This document shows positions 27,818 through 36,100 of a stretch of DNA of 64,000 nt, piece by piece. Under the pieces are notes generated by a model. That model saw only the letters and a list, made by a program, of their open reading frames with translations, ran no database searches and was not told the origin of the DNA. Both the position numbers and the translations under genes were made by a program. Numbering within the stretch: position 1 is the stretch's first letter; every line of letters begins with the position of its first letter. The stretch comes from Litchfieldia alkalitelluris. Its GTDB lineage: Bacteria > Bacillota > Bacilli > Bacillales > Bacillaceae_L. The stretch covers positions 1,267,452-1,331,451 of the forward strand of contig NZ_KV917374.1 in NCBI RefSeq assembly GCF_002019645.1. Reading direction: 5' to 3'.

Positions 27818-28144
27818 ATGAGTTTACCGGTTTTGCCAATTTTATTAGTGTCTATTGTCTTATTTTTTGTGTTATTTTTCGGGATAGGTTTCCTTTTAAA
27901 TATGCTACTGAGAATGACGTGGATTATGGCGATTATATATCCAATCGTTGCCATATTCATCATTCAGGATGTGAAATTAATTAATTACTTTAGAGAACCT
28001 TCTACATCCTTTGTATTATTAGGTGATAAGCTTTCTTCTTTGGCTCTTGTTGACATAATGATTTTAATGAGTGGTCTGTTAGGTGCCATCACCTCAGGAA
28101 TCGTGATCAAGATGCTAAGATCAAAAGGATATCAAATGTTTTAG
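27818..28144 (+). CDS. yuiB: YuiB family membrane protein
   Basis: This 108-residue protein has three likely membrane segments. GGAGGTGA at 27803-27810 fixes ATG 27818. The N-terminal half is strongly hydrophobic (LPILLVSIVLFFVLFFGIGF), a short loop with YFREPSTS follows, and a last helix comes before the basic end. It lies between yuiA and yuiC, as in B. subtilis. No biochemical role is known to me. Confidence 0.85.
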   Translation: MSLPVLPILLVSIVLFFVLFFGIGFLLNMLLRMTWIMAIIYPIVAIFIIQDVKLINYFREPSTSFVLLGDKLSSLALVDIMILMSGLLGAITSGIVIKMLRSKGYQMF

Positions 28145-28165
28145 AAATGCCAAAAATTACTAGTT

Positions 28166-28208
28166 AAAAAGATTTCCACGTGTAAATTAGGTGGAAATCT
28201 TTTTTGTT
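28166..28208 (+). terminator. Terminator after yuiB
   Basis: AAAGATTTCCAC pairs perfectly with GTGGAAATCTTT across 11 nt and is followed by a T-run. Confidence 0.88.
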
Positions 28209-28358
28209 TTAAGAGATAAATATAATTAAAAAGATCGCTATTACAAAGCAATTTCATGCACTTTACATTCAAGGTAAAAAATTATTTTCACTCTTCAACG
28301 AATAATTTACATCTTTATTGGAAATTAATAGATTCGTGAGAGGAGTGAAAAATGAATC

Positions 28359-29057
28359 ATGATAAATATAATCATTAGAAGAAGTATCATGTCATTTTTA
28401 TTTGTTGTAGCATTTTTTACAACGTTTCAATCAATATCAAATGTAAGTGCTATGGATTTATCTAATTGGATTGCAGAGTATAGGCAGACATATGAGGAAT
28501 CACAACAGGTAAAAGAGAATTCAGGAAAAAAATCGAATCTGTTTACTAAAGTGCTTAATTTTGCCGGTGCTGAAAAAACATCAATATCCTCAAGTGAAGA
28601 AGTAGAAAATTCACTTACGCTAGAGGAGGCAATCGACTGGACAAAGTATCCTAAAACGACGGTAACAGCTACTGGATATACAGCAGGAGTAGAGTCTACG
28701 GGGAAGTCACCAAATCATCCTGGTTATGGGATTACATATTCTGGGGTTAAAGTAAAGCGTGATCTTTATTCCACAGTTGCTGCAGATTTAAATGTATTTC
28801 CCTTAGGGACAATCCTGTTCATCCCTGGTTATGGCTACGGAGTAGTTGCTGATAAAGGTGGAGCAATTAAAGGGAATAAAGTAGACCTCTATTATGAAAC
28901 GGTTGCTGATGTTTATAATCAGTGGGGTAAAAAGACCCTTGATGTTTATGTTGTAGAAATAGGTCAGGGAAAACTCACGGAAAAAGATTTATCAAATTTA
29001 AATGAAAATGAATCAATGCAAGTATTTAGACAACAATATCTTGGTTCAAAAAGCTAA
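28359..29057 (+). CDS. yuiC: 3D-domain secreted protein YuiC
   Basis: This 232-residue exported protein has a signal peptide (about residues 8-31, ending VSA) and a C-terminal 3D domain: [37 protein letters not shown], and [16 protein letters not shown] with the conserved aspartates. The 3D fold is related to lytic transglycosylase barrels, and YuiC is a stationary-phase-survival type muralytic enzyme. The middle (about residues 45-85) is a polar linker. GGAG is thirteen bases before ATG 28359, a long gap. A nine-codon frame starting at 28352 lies in between, so translational coupling is possible. Confidence 0.87.
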   Translation: MINIIIRRSIMSFLFVVAFFTTFQSISNVSAMDLSNWIAEYRQTYEESQQVKENSGKKSNLFTKVLNFAGAEKTSISSSEEVENSLTLEEAIDWTKYPKTTVTATGYTAGVESTGKSPNHPGYGITYSGVKVKRDLYSTVAADLNVFPLGTILFIPGYGYGVVADKGGAIKGNKVDLYYETVADVYNQWGKKTLDVYVVEIGQGKLTEKDLSNLNENESMQVFRQQYLGSKS

Positions 29058-29077
29058 GTTATTAAATATAAAATAGT

Positions 29078-29122
29078 AAAAAGCTGACCAAGCGAAGTTT
29101 CGTTCGTTTGGTCAGCTTTATT
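29078..29122. terminator. Bidirectional terminator between yuiC and yuiD
   Basis: AAAAGCTGACCAA pairs with TTGGTCAGCTTT, with an inner GCGAA/TTCGT stem. The genes converge here. Confidence 0.85.
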
Positions 29123-29160
29123 ATCTGCATATTTTTAGACATGAAAACAAGCAATAAATG

Positions 29161-29640
29161 TCAAAGTGAAAGAAGAAAATGAAGTAGTAATGTTAATATA
29201 ACTCCAGTTATTGCTCCAAAAAACACTTCTATTGGCTGATGTCCTAATAGCTCTTTCAATTCCTTTTGTTTTTCCTGTTGATCCATATTTGGCCACATTT
29301 TTGCATCTTCCATAAACTTTTGGAAGTCAATTACAAGACGGTTTAAAACAGTTGCCTGTTCACCTGCATGTCTTCTAACGCCGGTAGCATCAAACATAAC
29401 AATAATTGCAAAGACAGATGAAATAGCAAAAAAGGGAGAATCTAGCCCCTGTTCAATCGCGATCCCTGTACATAAAGCTGTTACAGCAGCTGAATGGGAA
29501 CTAGGCATTCCACCTGTACTTGTTACTAAGGACCAATCTATTTTTCGAATGGCAATATATTGAATAGGCACTTTAATAAATTGAGCAAATCCAATCGCAG
29601 CAAGTGCGGCCCATAGAGGGAAATTTGTAAATAAATCCAT
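29161..29640 (-). CDS. yuiD: YuiD, divergent PAP2-family membrane protein
   Basis: This 159-residue membrane protein belongs to the divergent PAP2 (acid phosphatase/vanadium haloperoxidase-related) family. GAAAGGA sets the start at ATG 29640; the longer frame to 29685 has no ribosome binding site. Conserved blocks are STGGMPSSHSAAV and FDATGVRRHAGEQA. The GMPSSH and RRHAG blocks are the PAP2-like catalytic positions. Substrate is unknown; lipid phosphates are likely by family. Confidence 0.87.
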   Translation of the reverse strand: MDLFTNFPLWAALAAIGFAQFIKVPIQYIAIRKIDWSLVTSTGGMPSSHSAAVTALCTGIAIEQGLDSPFFAISSVFAIIVMFDATGVRRHAGEQATVLNRLVIDFQKFMEDAKMWPNMDQQEKQKELKELLGHQPIEVFFGAITGVILTLLLHFLLSL

Positions 29641-29816
29641 TGCAAACGTCCTTTCATATACAAGCTTCGATGAGTTGAGTTTCATGTGTTATTTATATAT
29701 ATCTCTTTATTTTAAATGATTGTCTTCTAAAATCAAACCAATTCACATGTAATTAATAATAATTTGTTATACACTGTACTTAAATAGATCTATTTTAAAT
29801 TAAGGTGGGTTGTCCT

Positions 29817-30194
29817 ATGACCTCATATCCAATGGAATATTATGATTTCTTTGTGAAATTTAATGAGGGTGATTATTATACTTGCCATGACTTATTAGAA
29901 GATATTTGGATGACAGATAAAGATAATCTCTTTTTAAAAGGTTTGTTACAAATGACTGTTGCTATCTACCATTATGAGTATGGAAATGTAAAAGGTGCTC
30001 GGCTAATGATGGATGCTGGTCATCAATATATTCAAAAATACCGACCGTTTTATTGGGGGATTGATTTGGAAAAGGTAAACCAATTTATTGAGCACTGTCA
30101 ATCAATTATACCACAAGATATTGATCGGATTGACTTTAGTGATATTTCTGCACTTCCAAGTTTACCAGCATTCGTACTTTATTTAGAAGAATAA
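29817..30194 (+). CDS. DUF309 family protein
   Basis: This 125-residue helical protein belongs to the DUF309 family. AAGGTGGG at 29802-29809 selects ATG 29817. The conserved core is FNEGDYYTCHDLLEDIW followed by FLKGLLQMTVAIYHYEYGN. Family members are small helical proteins of unknown activity. The cluster of Asp, Glu and His residues at the core could bind metal; that is inference. Confidence 0.82.
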   Translation: MTSYPMEYYDFFVKFNEGDYYTCHDLLEDIWMTDKDNLFLKGLLQMTVAIYHYEYGNVKGARLMMDAGHQYIQKYRPFYWGIDLEKVNQFIEHCQSIIPQDIDRIDFSDISALPSLPAFVLYLEE

Positions 30195-30259
30195 ATTTAG
30201 TTACTCGAAATAAGTAATGAATTATCTTATAATATAAATATCATATGGAGGTGGATTTG

Positions 30260-31768
30260 TTGTATACAGTTAAAGGTCAGTTTGATTTTACACAAGAAGA
30301 GGAAGCAATCGTTGTAGGGTTAGTTGATAAAAATCGTAAATTAGATGGAATTGTAAGTGAGCTTGATTCATTATTAAATGGGCAAATATCGACTTTATTG
30401 GCTGAGGGTGATATATCAGCAAAGAAAAAAGAAATTTCAAAACTACATACTTTAGGTACTCTAAAAATAAAGCGAATCTTTTTTGTGGGGCTAGGAAAAG
30501 AGAATGACATAGATTTCGAAGCTGTACGTGAAGTCCTTGGAAAAGCAGTAAAGACAATTAAGAAGTCAAAAGTTGAACAATTTAGTGTATTAGTAGACAC
30601 ATTTACAACCGAAAAGTTGGACGTTTTAGAGGTAGGGCATGCCCTTGGAGAAGCTGTTGCACTAGCTACATATCAGTTTGCTAATTATAAACAAAAATCA
30701 AATATTCCAGATAAAGAATTATCAGAAGTGACCATTTATACAAATGAGAGTGCTGAGGAAGTTAAAGCAAGTCTAGATGTAGGCACTGCCTATGGGAAGG
30801 GTACGAACACGGCAAGAACGCTAGTGAATTTACCAGGTAACATGCTAACAGCTACAGATTTAGCAAACCATGCAGTTGAATTAGCAAACAAATACGAGTT
30901 TGAAGTGGAAATCCTTGATAAAGAAGAGATGGAAAAACTCGGGATGGGTGCTTTATTAGCCGTAAATAAAGGGTCAGTAGAACCTCCTAAAATGATTGTT
31001 CTGAAGTATCAGGGAAAAGACCAATGGGAGGATGTAATTGGGCTGGTTGGAAAAGGAATTACATTCGATACTGGTGGTTATTCGATTAAGCCTAAGGATG
31101 GGATTGTTGGGATGAAAGCCGATATGGGCGGTGCTGCAGCTGTTCTTGGTGCAATGGAAGTAATCGGTGAGCTTCGACCAGAACAAAATGTGGTAGCTGT
31201 TATTCCATCTACCGACAATATGATTAGTGGAGATGCCTTTAAACCAGATGATGTCATTACAGCCTTAAATGGTAAAACAATTGAAGTGCTTAATACTGAT
31301 GCTGAGGGTCGTTTAGCGTTAGCGGATGGGGTGACATATGCAAAGCATCATGGCGCAAACTATCTGGTTGATGTAGCGACATTAACAGGAGGGATCATTG
31401 TCGCACTTGGAAATGATATTACGGGTGCAATGACAAATAACGAAGAGTTATTTGAACAGGTTCTTGAGGCGTCGTATGAAGCAGGTGAATCCATTTGGAG
31501 ATTGCCAATTACGGAAAAGCATAAAGAGCGAGTTCGCAATAGTAAGGTTGCAGATTTAAACAATTCACCGGGTCGAGATGGTCACGCCATATTTGCAGGA
31601 ACATTTATTGGTGAATTTGCAGAAGATACACCATGGGTCCACCTGGATATCGCGGGTACAGCCACAACAAAATCTGATTATGATTTAGGAACAGCTGGGG
31701 GTACAGGTGTGATGGTGCGTACTTTAGCTACATTTGTGGAGAGGTTTAATCATACAAAAGAAAACTAA
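30260..31768 (+). CDS. pepA: Leucyl aminopeptidase (M17)
   Basis: This is a 502-residue M17 metallo-aminopeptidase (yuiE in B. subtilis). It is a cytosolic hexamer that removes N-terminal leucine and other residues using two metal ions. GGAGGTGG at 30247-30254 lies too close to the ATG at 30245, so the TTG at 30260 is chosen; the TTG at 30257 is possible. The C-terminal catalytic domain has [16 protein letters not shown] and the family signature [12 protein letters not shown]. Confidence 0.93.
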   Translation: MYTVKGQFDFTQEEEAIVVGLVDKNRKLDGIVSELDSLLNGQISTLLAEGDISAKKKEISKLHTLGTLKIKRIFFVGLGKENDIDFEAVREVLGKAVKTIKKSKVEQFSVLVDTFTTEKLDVLEVGHALGEAVALATYQFANYKQKSNIPDKELSEVTIYTNESAEEVKASLDVGTAYGKGTNTARTLVNLPGNMLTATDLANHAVELANKYEFEVEILDKEEMEKLGMGALLAVNKGSVEPPKMIVLKYQGKDQWEDVIGLVGKGITFDTGGYSIKPKDGIVGMKADMGGAAAVLGAMEVIGELRPEQNVVAVIPSTDNMISGDAFKPDDVITALNGKTIEVLNTDAEGRLALADGVTYAKHHGANYLVDVATLTGGIIVALGNDITGAMTNNEELFEQVLEASYEAGESIWRLPITEKHKERVRNSKVADLNNSPGRDGHAIFAGTFIGEFAEDTPWVHLDIAGTATTKSDYDLGTAGGTGVMVRTLATFVERFNHTKEN

Positions 31769-31821
31769 TAAGAAAAGCTGCAATAAAGGGTAGCACCGTT
31801 ACAAAACTCAAAACTACAATT

Positions 31822-31858
31822 GAAAAGGTAGCCCGATTTGTACTACCTTTTTTATTTG
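31822..31858 (+). terminator. Terminator after pepA
   Basis: AAAAGGTAG pairs with CTACCTTTT around a short loop and runs into six T. GGGTAGCACCGTTAC just upstream looks like part of a T-box leader, but no downstream gene fits. Confidence 0.75.
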
Positions 31859-32024
31859 TTTTTGCAGTTATAATATAAAATGGCTCAGTTCAACTATACT
31901 GAGTCATTTTATTTTTCCATTTTTGGTTATTTGCTGAACTATTGCCCCTCAATATTCTGGCTAACTCAACCATATAGGAGTGGACCCTCAGGAGCAGAAG
32001 AGGGAACAGTATGGTTTGAGAATA

Positions 32025-32212
32025 AGCGGAGAATTTACTCTTATTTTGGAAATAGCACTGCAATTAGCTTAAATAAACGGAAAAATTCCGACTATTAACT
32101 CAAAAAACTTCTAAATGGGTAATTTTACCTTACTTAATCGGAAAACTTCCGCTTATTTACCCCGAATCATGCTCTATTCAGCCATTTAACAGGAAATTCT
32201 CCGGTTAATAAT
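32025..32212. repeat. Four-hairpin dispersed element, copy C
   Basis: The four boxes GGAGAATTTACTC, CGGAAAAATTCCG, CGGAAAACTTCCG and CAGGAAATTCTCCG sit at the same spacing as in copies A and B. The linkers AACTCAAAAAACTTCTAAAT and CATGCTCTATTCAGCC correspond. It lies between convergent pepA and bioY. No credible gene occupies 31860-32463. Confidence 0.72.
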
Positions 32213-32345
32213 AAATTTTTAGTAAGAAAATTGTATATCAAATGTAGGAAGCTTTGGTGGTATAACAAACATTGTCCCCCTACTATGTTGGTGCATTTCC
32301 CTATATAAGTTTTTATGTTATTTCCTTCCAAATGGCTTTTTATCA

Positions 32346-32392
32346 ATAAAAAATGAGTGTCAATTTCAAATGCAAATTGGCACTCATTTTGA
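32346..32392. terminator. Terminator of bioY
   Basis: AAAATGAGTG and CAATTT pair with AAATTG and CACTCATTTT, giving a 16-bp stem with one wobble and A/T runs on both sides. It ends the minus-strand bioY transcript. Confidence 0.85.
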
Positions 32393-32463
32393 CTTGTAGT
32401 TTTAATGTTTGTGATAATAACATAACCCGTTGCGAACTGATAATTTACTTGACAACCCTTTTC

Positions 32464-33072
32464 TTATGACGCAATCTTTGTGTTCGAAGAATTGCGAGTC
32501 ACTCGCTTTGTAGCATGAAAGATTCTAGGGGCGATCACTGCACCAAAAGCTGTAAAAATAACATCCTTCAAAGCAAACCATGTCATTGCAATCCATGCTG
32601 CAGCATAACTCATGTCAATGTTTAACCAATAATTTAAAGCAATGTACATATAATTAGTACCGACTAGATAAATAGTGAAGATTCCAGCAAATGAAGCAAG
32701 TAAGAAATGCTTTAATTCTGGTTTAGAAGTGCTCTCAATTATTTTTCCTACAATAAACGCAGTTGGTATGTATGATAAAATAAATCCACCTGAACTACCT
32801 AACAAAGCATCAAAGCCACTAGAGAACTGTGCAAAGACTGGTGCACCAGCAAGTCCAACAAATAAGTAAACCACCATTGATAATGCCCCTAACCTACTTC
32901 CTAATAATAAGCCTGCTAGAATGGCGAAAAATGGTTGCATAGATAATGGTATATTGGCAACCTGTAAAAAGGGAATCCACGATGTTATATTTGCCCCGAT
33001 AGCCATCAACGCAACAAACATACTCGCCATAGTTAAATCAATTGTACGAAATTTCCTTTTTTTACCCATCAT
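32464..33072 (-). CDS. bioY: Biotin ECF transporter S component BioY
   Basis: This 202-residue membrane protein of the BioY family has about six helices. It binds biotin and works with the shared energy-coupling module (EcfA, EcfA', EcfT), which is encoded elsewhere. Typical features are the N-terminal LTMASMFVALMAIGANI and the central LLGSSGGFILSYIPTAF. GGAGG lies seven bases before the ATG. Two BirA-like operators precede it, one of them covering the ribosome binding site. Confidence 0.94.
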   Translation of the reverse strand: MMGKKRKFRTIDLTMASMFVALMAIGANITSWIPFLQVANIPLSMQPFFAILAGLLLGSRLGALSMVVYLFVGLAGAPVFAQFSSGFDALLGSSGGFILSYIPTAFIVGKIIESTSKPELKHFLLASFAGIFTIYLVGTNYMYIALNYWLNIDMSYAAAWIAMTWFALKDVIFTAFGAVIAPRIFHATKRVTRNSSNTKIAS

Positions 33073-33103
33073 TTGTTAACCTCCTGTATATTTTGGTTAA
33101 CAA
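33073..33103 (-). promoter_or_regulatory. BirA-like operator 1, over the bioY ribosome binding site
   Basis: TTGTTAACC, 13 bp, GGTTAACAA is a perfect 9-bp inverted repeat and matches the firmicute BirA operator. It starts at the base next to the bioY ATG and contains its GGAGG. Biotinoyl-AMP-bound BirA would repress here. Confidence 0.85.
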
Positions 33104-33104
33104 A

Positions 33105-33133
33105 AATATAAAATGAAAATAGATTTTTGTCAA
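33105..33133 (-). promoter_or_regulatory. bioY promoter
   Basis: On the minus strand TTGACA (33133-33128) and TATATT (33110-33105) are separated by 17 bp. The -35 lies within operator 2, and transcription would start just before or within operator 1. Confidence 0.75.
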
Positions 33134-33157
33134 CTTAAAAAATATTTTAGTTAACAA
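33127..33157 (-). promoter_or_regulatory. BirA-like operator 2, over the bioY -35
   Basis: TTGTCAACT, 13 bp, AGTTAACAA has the same geometry as operator 1 with one mismatch between its arms. It lies 54 bp away centre to centre and overlaps the -35 hexamer. Confidence 0.75.
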
Positions 33158-33229
33158 ATGTATGTTATTAGATAACTTGGTCATCTTTTTCCCTCTTTTC
33201 TGATACATATCTAGTAGGGGGGGTTTTAT

Positions 33230-33496
33230 ATGGAACAATTAATGGGAATTGAATATACGGCATATGTCGCATTAGCTGTTATGCTATATGCCATTAGACA
33301 GGCTACGGGAATATCGAATCGATATATTCCGCTCACAGCTGTCATACTAGGATTAGTTTTCGCTATGCTTGAGTATAAGACGTTTAATTACGACGTCTTA
33401 TTAACAGGAATCAAGTATGGCCTTTATGGTGTTGGTACAGTTGCTACAATAAAATACATCTTTGTGAAGAATGCGATAGGCCAGCGGACAGAATAA
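33230..33496 (+). CDS. Small membrane protein, A118-like holin family look
   Basis: This 88-residue protein has three hydrophobic segments. The N-terminal layout and YVALAVMLYAIRQATGISNRYIPL stretch (shown in part: IRQATGISNRYIPL) resemble small phage-type holins of the listerial A118 kind, which also occur singly in Bacillus chromosomes. There is no endolysin or phage gene nearby, so a lysis role is unlikely to be active. A G-rich GGGGGGG tract precedes the ATG at 33230; ATG 33242 is an alternative. Confidence 0.65.
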   Translation: MEQLMGIEYTAYVALAVMLYAIRQATGISNRYIPLTAVILGLVFAMLEYKTFNYDVLLTGIKYGLYGVGTVATIKYIFVKNAIGQRTE

Positions 33497-33601
33497 AACA
33501 GCTAAAAAGGCGTTGTTGTTTTAACAACATACTAGAGAGACTAAAAAATATCATGTTTAATTGTAAAAAAATAACAATAACATTGTTGAATGCATATTCA
33601 A

Positions 33602-33630
33602 TTAAAAGTCCATTTTTGGGCTTTTTTTCA
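33602..33630 (+). terminator. Terminator after the holin-like gene
   Basis: AAAAGTCC pairs with GGGCTTTT around ATTTTT and is followed by T. A second weaker hairpin (TGTTGTTTTAACAACA) lies at 33513-33530. Confidence 0.7.
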
Positions 33631-33724
33631 TTTTATGAATATATTACGGTAATGTAGAAAAATTTAATTCGAATGAAAGATGTGAAAATAGGAATTAATA
33701 ATGTAAAGAGGAGGTTCAACCAAC

Positions 33725-33859
33725 ATGATTAAAGACAAAGAAAAAGTAGAGGAATTCAATCAAGAAGAGCATGTAAATCAATTAGATCCTGAAATGGATT
33801 TAAGAAATATAAATTTTGCAACAGGAGAAAACAAATATCTAACAGAATCTGATGAATAA
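33725..33859 (+). CDS. Small acidic protein, unrecognised
   Basis: This 44-residue protein is rich in Glu, Asp and Asn (MIKDKEKVEEFNQEEH at its start). GAGGAGGT lies nine bases before ATG 33725, a strong site, which is the main reason for calling it real. It has no membrane segment and no cysteine. It is followed after 31 bp by a basic 36-residue frame in the same direction. I do not recognise a family. Confidence 0.6.
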   Translation: MIKDKEKVEEFNQEEHVNQLDPEMDLRNINFATGENKYLTESDE

Positions 33860-33890
33860 CAGTTAGACCAAGAATGAAAGCAGGGATAAT

Positions 33891-34001
33891 ATGGCCAAAA
33901 AAGAACAATTAAACGAAGAAGCTGCAATGAATAATAATCTTACAGCTTCCACCTATCAAAAAAATAAAACGGCAAAAAAACCAAGAGAAGTTAAGAAGTA
34001 A
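33891..34001 (+). CDS. Small basic protein, unrecognised
   Basis: This 36-residue lysine-rich protein (MAKKEQLNEEAAMNNN at its start, KKPREVKK at its end) has a weak AGCAGGG site six bases before the ATG. Its charge and size resemble minor small acid-soluble spore proteins, but no family motif is seen. Its stop ends one base before the convergent regulator gene, leaving no room for a terminator. Confidence 0.5.
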   Translation: MAKKEQLNEEAAMNNNLTASTYQKNKTAKKPREVKK

Positions 34002-34457
34002 TTAATATTCATTAGATAATTCAAGAAGACGTTTTTCAGCTTCTTCTTGATTGAAAGAACTAAACCAACGATAGTCCTCTTCATCTAATATGCGAAAGTG
34101 GGAGCTTATTACGTTTTGTTGAAGCTTGAAATTACCCACTTTCTTTATTTCCTTCCACCATACTTTTCCGCCTAATGTTCTTTCTTTTGGAATGTCAATT
34201 CCATCGTGTGCAATGGTTTCAATCACTTCAATCGGGTCATCACCGAGAGTTCCTTTTAGAATTTCACTATCTCTAAAAAGTGCACACAACGCAACTATAA
34301 TAGTCCAACCGGCTTCGATTCGTCCTTTTTCAATTTGAACAAGGGTTTTCTTTGAGATACCAAGAATATCAGCCATTTTATCTTGAGTGTAACCCTTTTC
34401 GGTTCTAATTAATTTGATTTTAGATGATACAAGCTCAATAATTAACTCTCTTTCCAT
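34002..34457 (-). CDS. XRE-type helix-turn-helix regulator
   Basis: This 151-residue protein has a helix-turn-helix at residues 10-65 (IRTEKGYTQDKMADILGISK). The C-terminal region is of unknown family and contains LGGKVWWKEI. AGTGGGTG precedes the ATG on the minus strand. It abuts the small basic gene tail to tail. It could regulate itself or the neighbouring small genes; there is no direct evidence. Confidence 0.8.
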   Translation of the reverse strand: MERELIIELVSSKIKLIRTEKGYTQDKMADILGISKKTLVQIEKGRIEAGWTIIVALCALFRDSEILKGTLGDDPIEVIETIAHDGIDIPKERTLGGKVWWKEIKKVGNFKLQQNVISSHFRILDEEDYRWFSSFNQEEAEKRLLELSNEY

Positions 34458-34547
34458 TGGAAAACACCCACTTTACTACACGTATGTAACAGTGTAATTT
34501 TACACGAACATAGATGGTTTTCCAAGTAAGGTCAACAGTAAGTTCAA

Positions 34548-34943
34548 TTATCGCCACCTTAGTGCTAAATTTAACCTACAACACTCGATATCATTTAGGC
34601 TTCTAGAAAGAATAATGTTAATTCCATCTGGAGTATAATTGGTATTTACTGTAGAACTAATCCCAGTTGTTTTAAGTAGTTCCTTAACTTTGCGATCATC
34701 AGATACTTGAGCTGCACCCATTAGTTCCTTTGCAAATGCTTCAGATGTTGTGATCTGATTACAAATCAGCTCACTTTCTTGGACGAGTTTTTTAGTTGTT
34801 TTAGCTGAGTTAACAAACGTCTCCGTATTTATCTCAGGATATTGTCTTACATTCTGAATGTAAAAGGGGTTACCATGGTAATAACTTGGGTAGTGGTAAT
34901 AGTAAGGGCATCTTTGCATCAGTCCCTTTGAAGGAAATTTCAA
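34548..34943 (-). CDS. Tyr-rich N-terminus protein, unrecognised
   Basis: This is a protein of about 131 residues. AAAAAGGAGG lies eight bases before the TTG at 34943; the ATG at 34949 is only two bases from it and less likely. The first 35 residues are rich in Tyr, Pro and His (YYYHYPSYYHGNPFYIQN), reminiscent of spore coat proteins. The remainder is a helical region plus TNYTPDGINIILSR. The coat assignment is a guess from composition and the sporulating host; I do not know the family. Confidence 0.6.
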   Translation of the reverse strand: MKFPSKGLMQRCPYYYHYPSYYHGNPFYIQNVRQYPEINTETFVNSAKTTKKLVQESELICNQITTSEAFAKELMGAAQVSDDRKVKELLKTTGISSTVNTNYTPDGINIILSRSLNDIECCRLNLALRWR

Positions 34944-35122
34944 ACACATCGCCTCCTTTTTCACAATATATGTTCTCTTTAGATTTAGGAGCTTAGTTAA
35001 TAAAAAAGTTATTAAATTAATAAGAAAGGGTCGTTTAAATTAGGTAATAAATAACAAATTTATTGTATAATAAGAATTAAGTTTAAATCGCTTCTATTTT
35101 AATATGGGAGAGTAGGATAAAA

Positions 35123-35722
35123 ATGGAGCTTGAAGCTATTGTCGATTCAATAGAGCAATATGGTTATTTTGGCTTGTTTCTATGGTTATGGATAGGAGTA
35201 TTAGGAATACCTATCCCAAATGAAGTGATTATAATGACAGTTGGATATGCAGGCTCGGTTGAATTGTTTAATCCATTTCTTCTTTATTTATGTGCCTTTT
35301 TTGGCTTAATAGCAGCTAATACAACAAGCTTTTTGTTAGGTCATTTAGCTGGTAAGCCTCTTCTAACGTATTTAAATAAGAAAAAAAGGACAAAAAGAAC
35401 AATAGAACGCTCCATGACTTTAATAGATAGATACCGAACCTTTTCCCTTGTAGTTAGTTATTTTATTCCAGGATTACGGACGATGGTGCCATTTCTATTT
35501 GGCCTTAGCGGGTTACGTTATTATAAATTTGCGAGTATATCTTATTCAACAATTTTTATTTGGACCTCAATTTACTTTTTGTTAGGAAGCTTTGGATTAA
35601 AATTATATATGGAAGTCCCAGTTGGTTTGACTTTTGGGATGATTTTATTTATTGTATCAGGTCTCATAGTATTAATTACTGTTAAACATAAACGAAGAGT
35701 AAAGCTAAAGGGGGAAATCTAA
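35123..35722 (+). CDS. DedA family membrane protein
   Basis: This 199-residue protein has four to five membrane segments and belongs to the DedA/SNARE-associated group. The signature is GIPIPNEVIIMTVGYAGS, then YRTFSLVVSYFIPGLRTMVP with the conserved F.PG.R motif. DedA proteins are linked to lipid translocation, including undecaprenyl phosphate recycling, and to envelope homeostasis. GGGAGAG precedes the ATG. It is monocistronic, with a terminator. Confidence 0.88.
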   Translation: MELEAIVDSIEQYGYFGLFLWLWIGVLGIPIPNEVIIMTVGYAGSVELFNPFLLYLCAFFGLIAANTTSFLLGHLAGKPLLTYLNKKKRTKRTIERSMTLIDRYRTFSLVVSYFIPGLRTMVPFLFGLSGLRYYKFASISYSTIFIWTSIYFLLGSFGLKLYMEVPVGLTFGMILFIVSGLIVLITVKHKRRVKLKGEI

Positions 35723-35730
35723 TCTTAACA

Positions 35731-35772
35731 ATATAAAAGCTGGAAGACGATAATGTCTACTCAGCTTTTTGG
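35731..35772 (+). terminator. Terminator after the DedA gene
   Basis: AAAAGCTG pairs with CAGCTTTT across a structured loop containing GACGATAATGTC, followed by T. Confidence 0.7.
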
Positions 35773-35803
35773 ATGTATGATTAGATAACTTTGTGTGCTT
35801 GTA

Positions 35804-35977
35804 TTATTTTCTATGCTCGACCAGGTCAATTGCTCCTAATACAATATGAGCAAGGCCAAAGCCAAAAACAGTATTTGAAATCATAGGATCAATCTTTCTA
35901 TTTTGTTTTAAAATTAATCCTGTAGCTGTTACTGCAGTGCCTAAGACGGTTGGAATTAATCCCTCACGACCATTCAT
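35804..35977 (-). CDS. Small hydrophobic protein (57 residues)
   Basis: The reading frame from ATG 35977 to TAA at 35804 is preceded by AGGAGG with seven bases of spacing. The product begins MNGREGLIPTVLGTAVTATG, contains a glycine-rich hydrophobic segment (NTVFGFGLAHIVLGAIDLV) and ends EHRK. Two short helices suggest a membrane or membrane-associated protein. Related small proteins occur in other Bacillus genomes from memory; function is unknown. Confidence 0.75.
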   Translation of the reverse strand: MNGREGLIPTVLGTAVTATGLILKQNRKIDPMISNTVFGFGLAHIVLGAIDLVEHRK

Positions 35978-36100
35978 GTGTATTCCTCCTATAGAACGGG
36001 ATGGATGCTATCACAAGCATCATCTATATTCTTTGCAATTGTAACAATTTAAATATGTGTATTTTTTGGTTTTAAGAGGAGATATATTACAAGAGAGGAA

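Noticed and set aside
31780-31858. A T-box-like leader after pepA (GGGTAGCACCGTTAC followed by a terminator)
   Set aside because: Only part of the T-box antiterminator sequence is matched, the upstream specifier region would have to lie in pepA, and no gene on the plus strand follows for more than 1.3 kb. It is better read as the pepA terminator.
33230-33496. Prophage remnant based on the holin-like protein
   Set aside because: No endolysin, integrase, capsid or attachment site is seen; single holin-like membrane proteins are common in Bacillus chromosomes.
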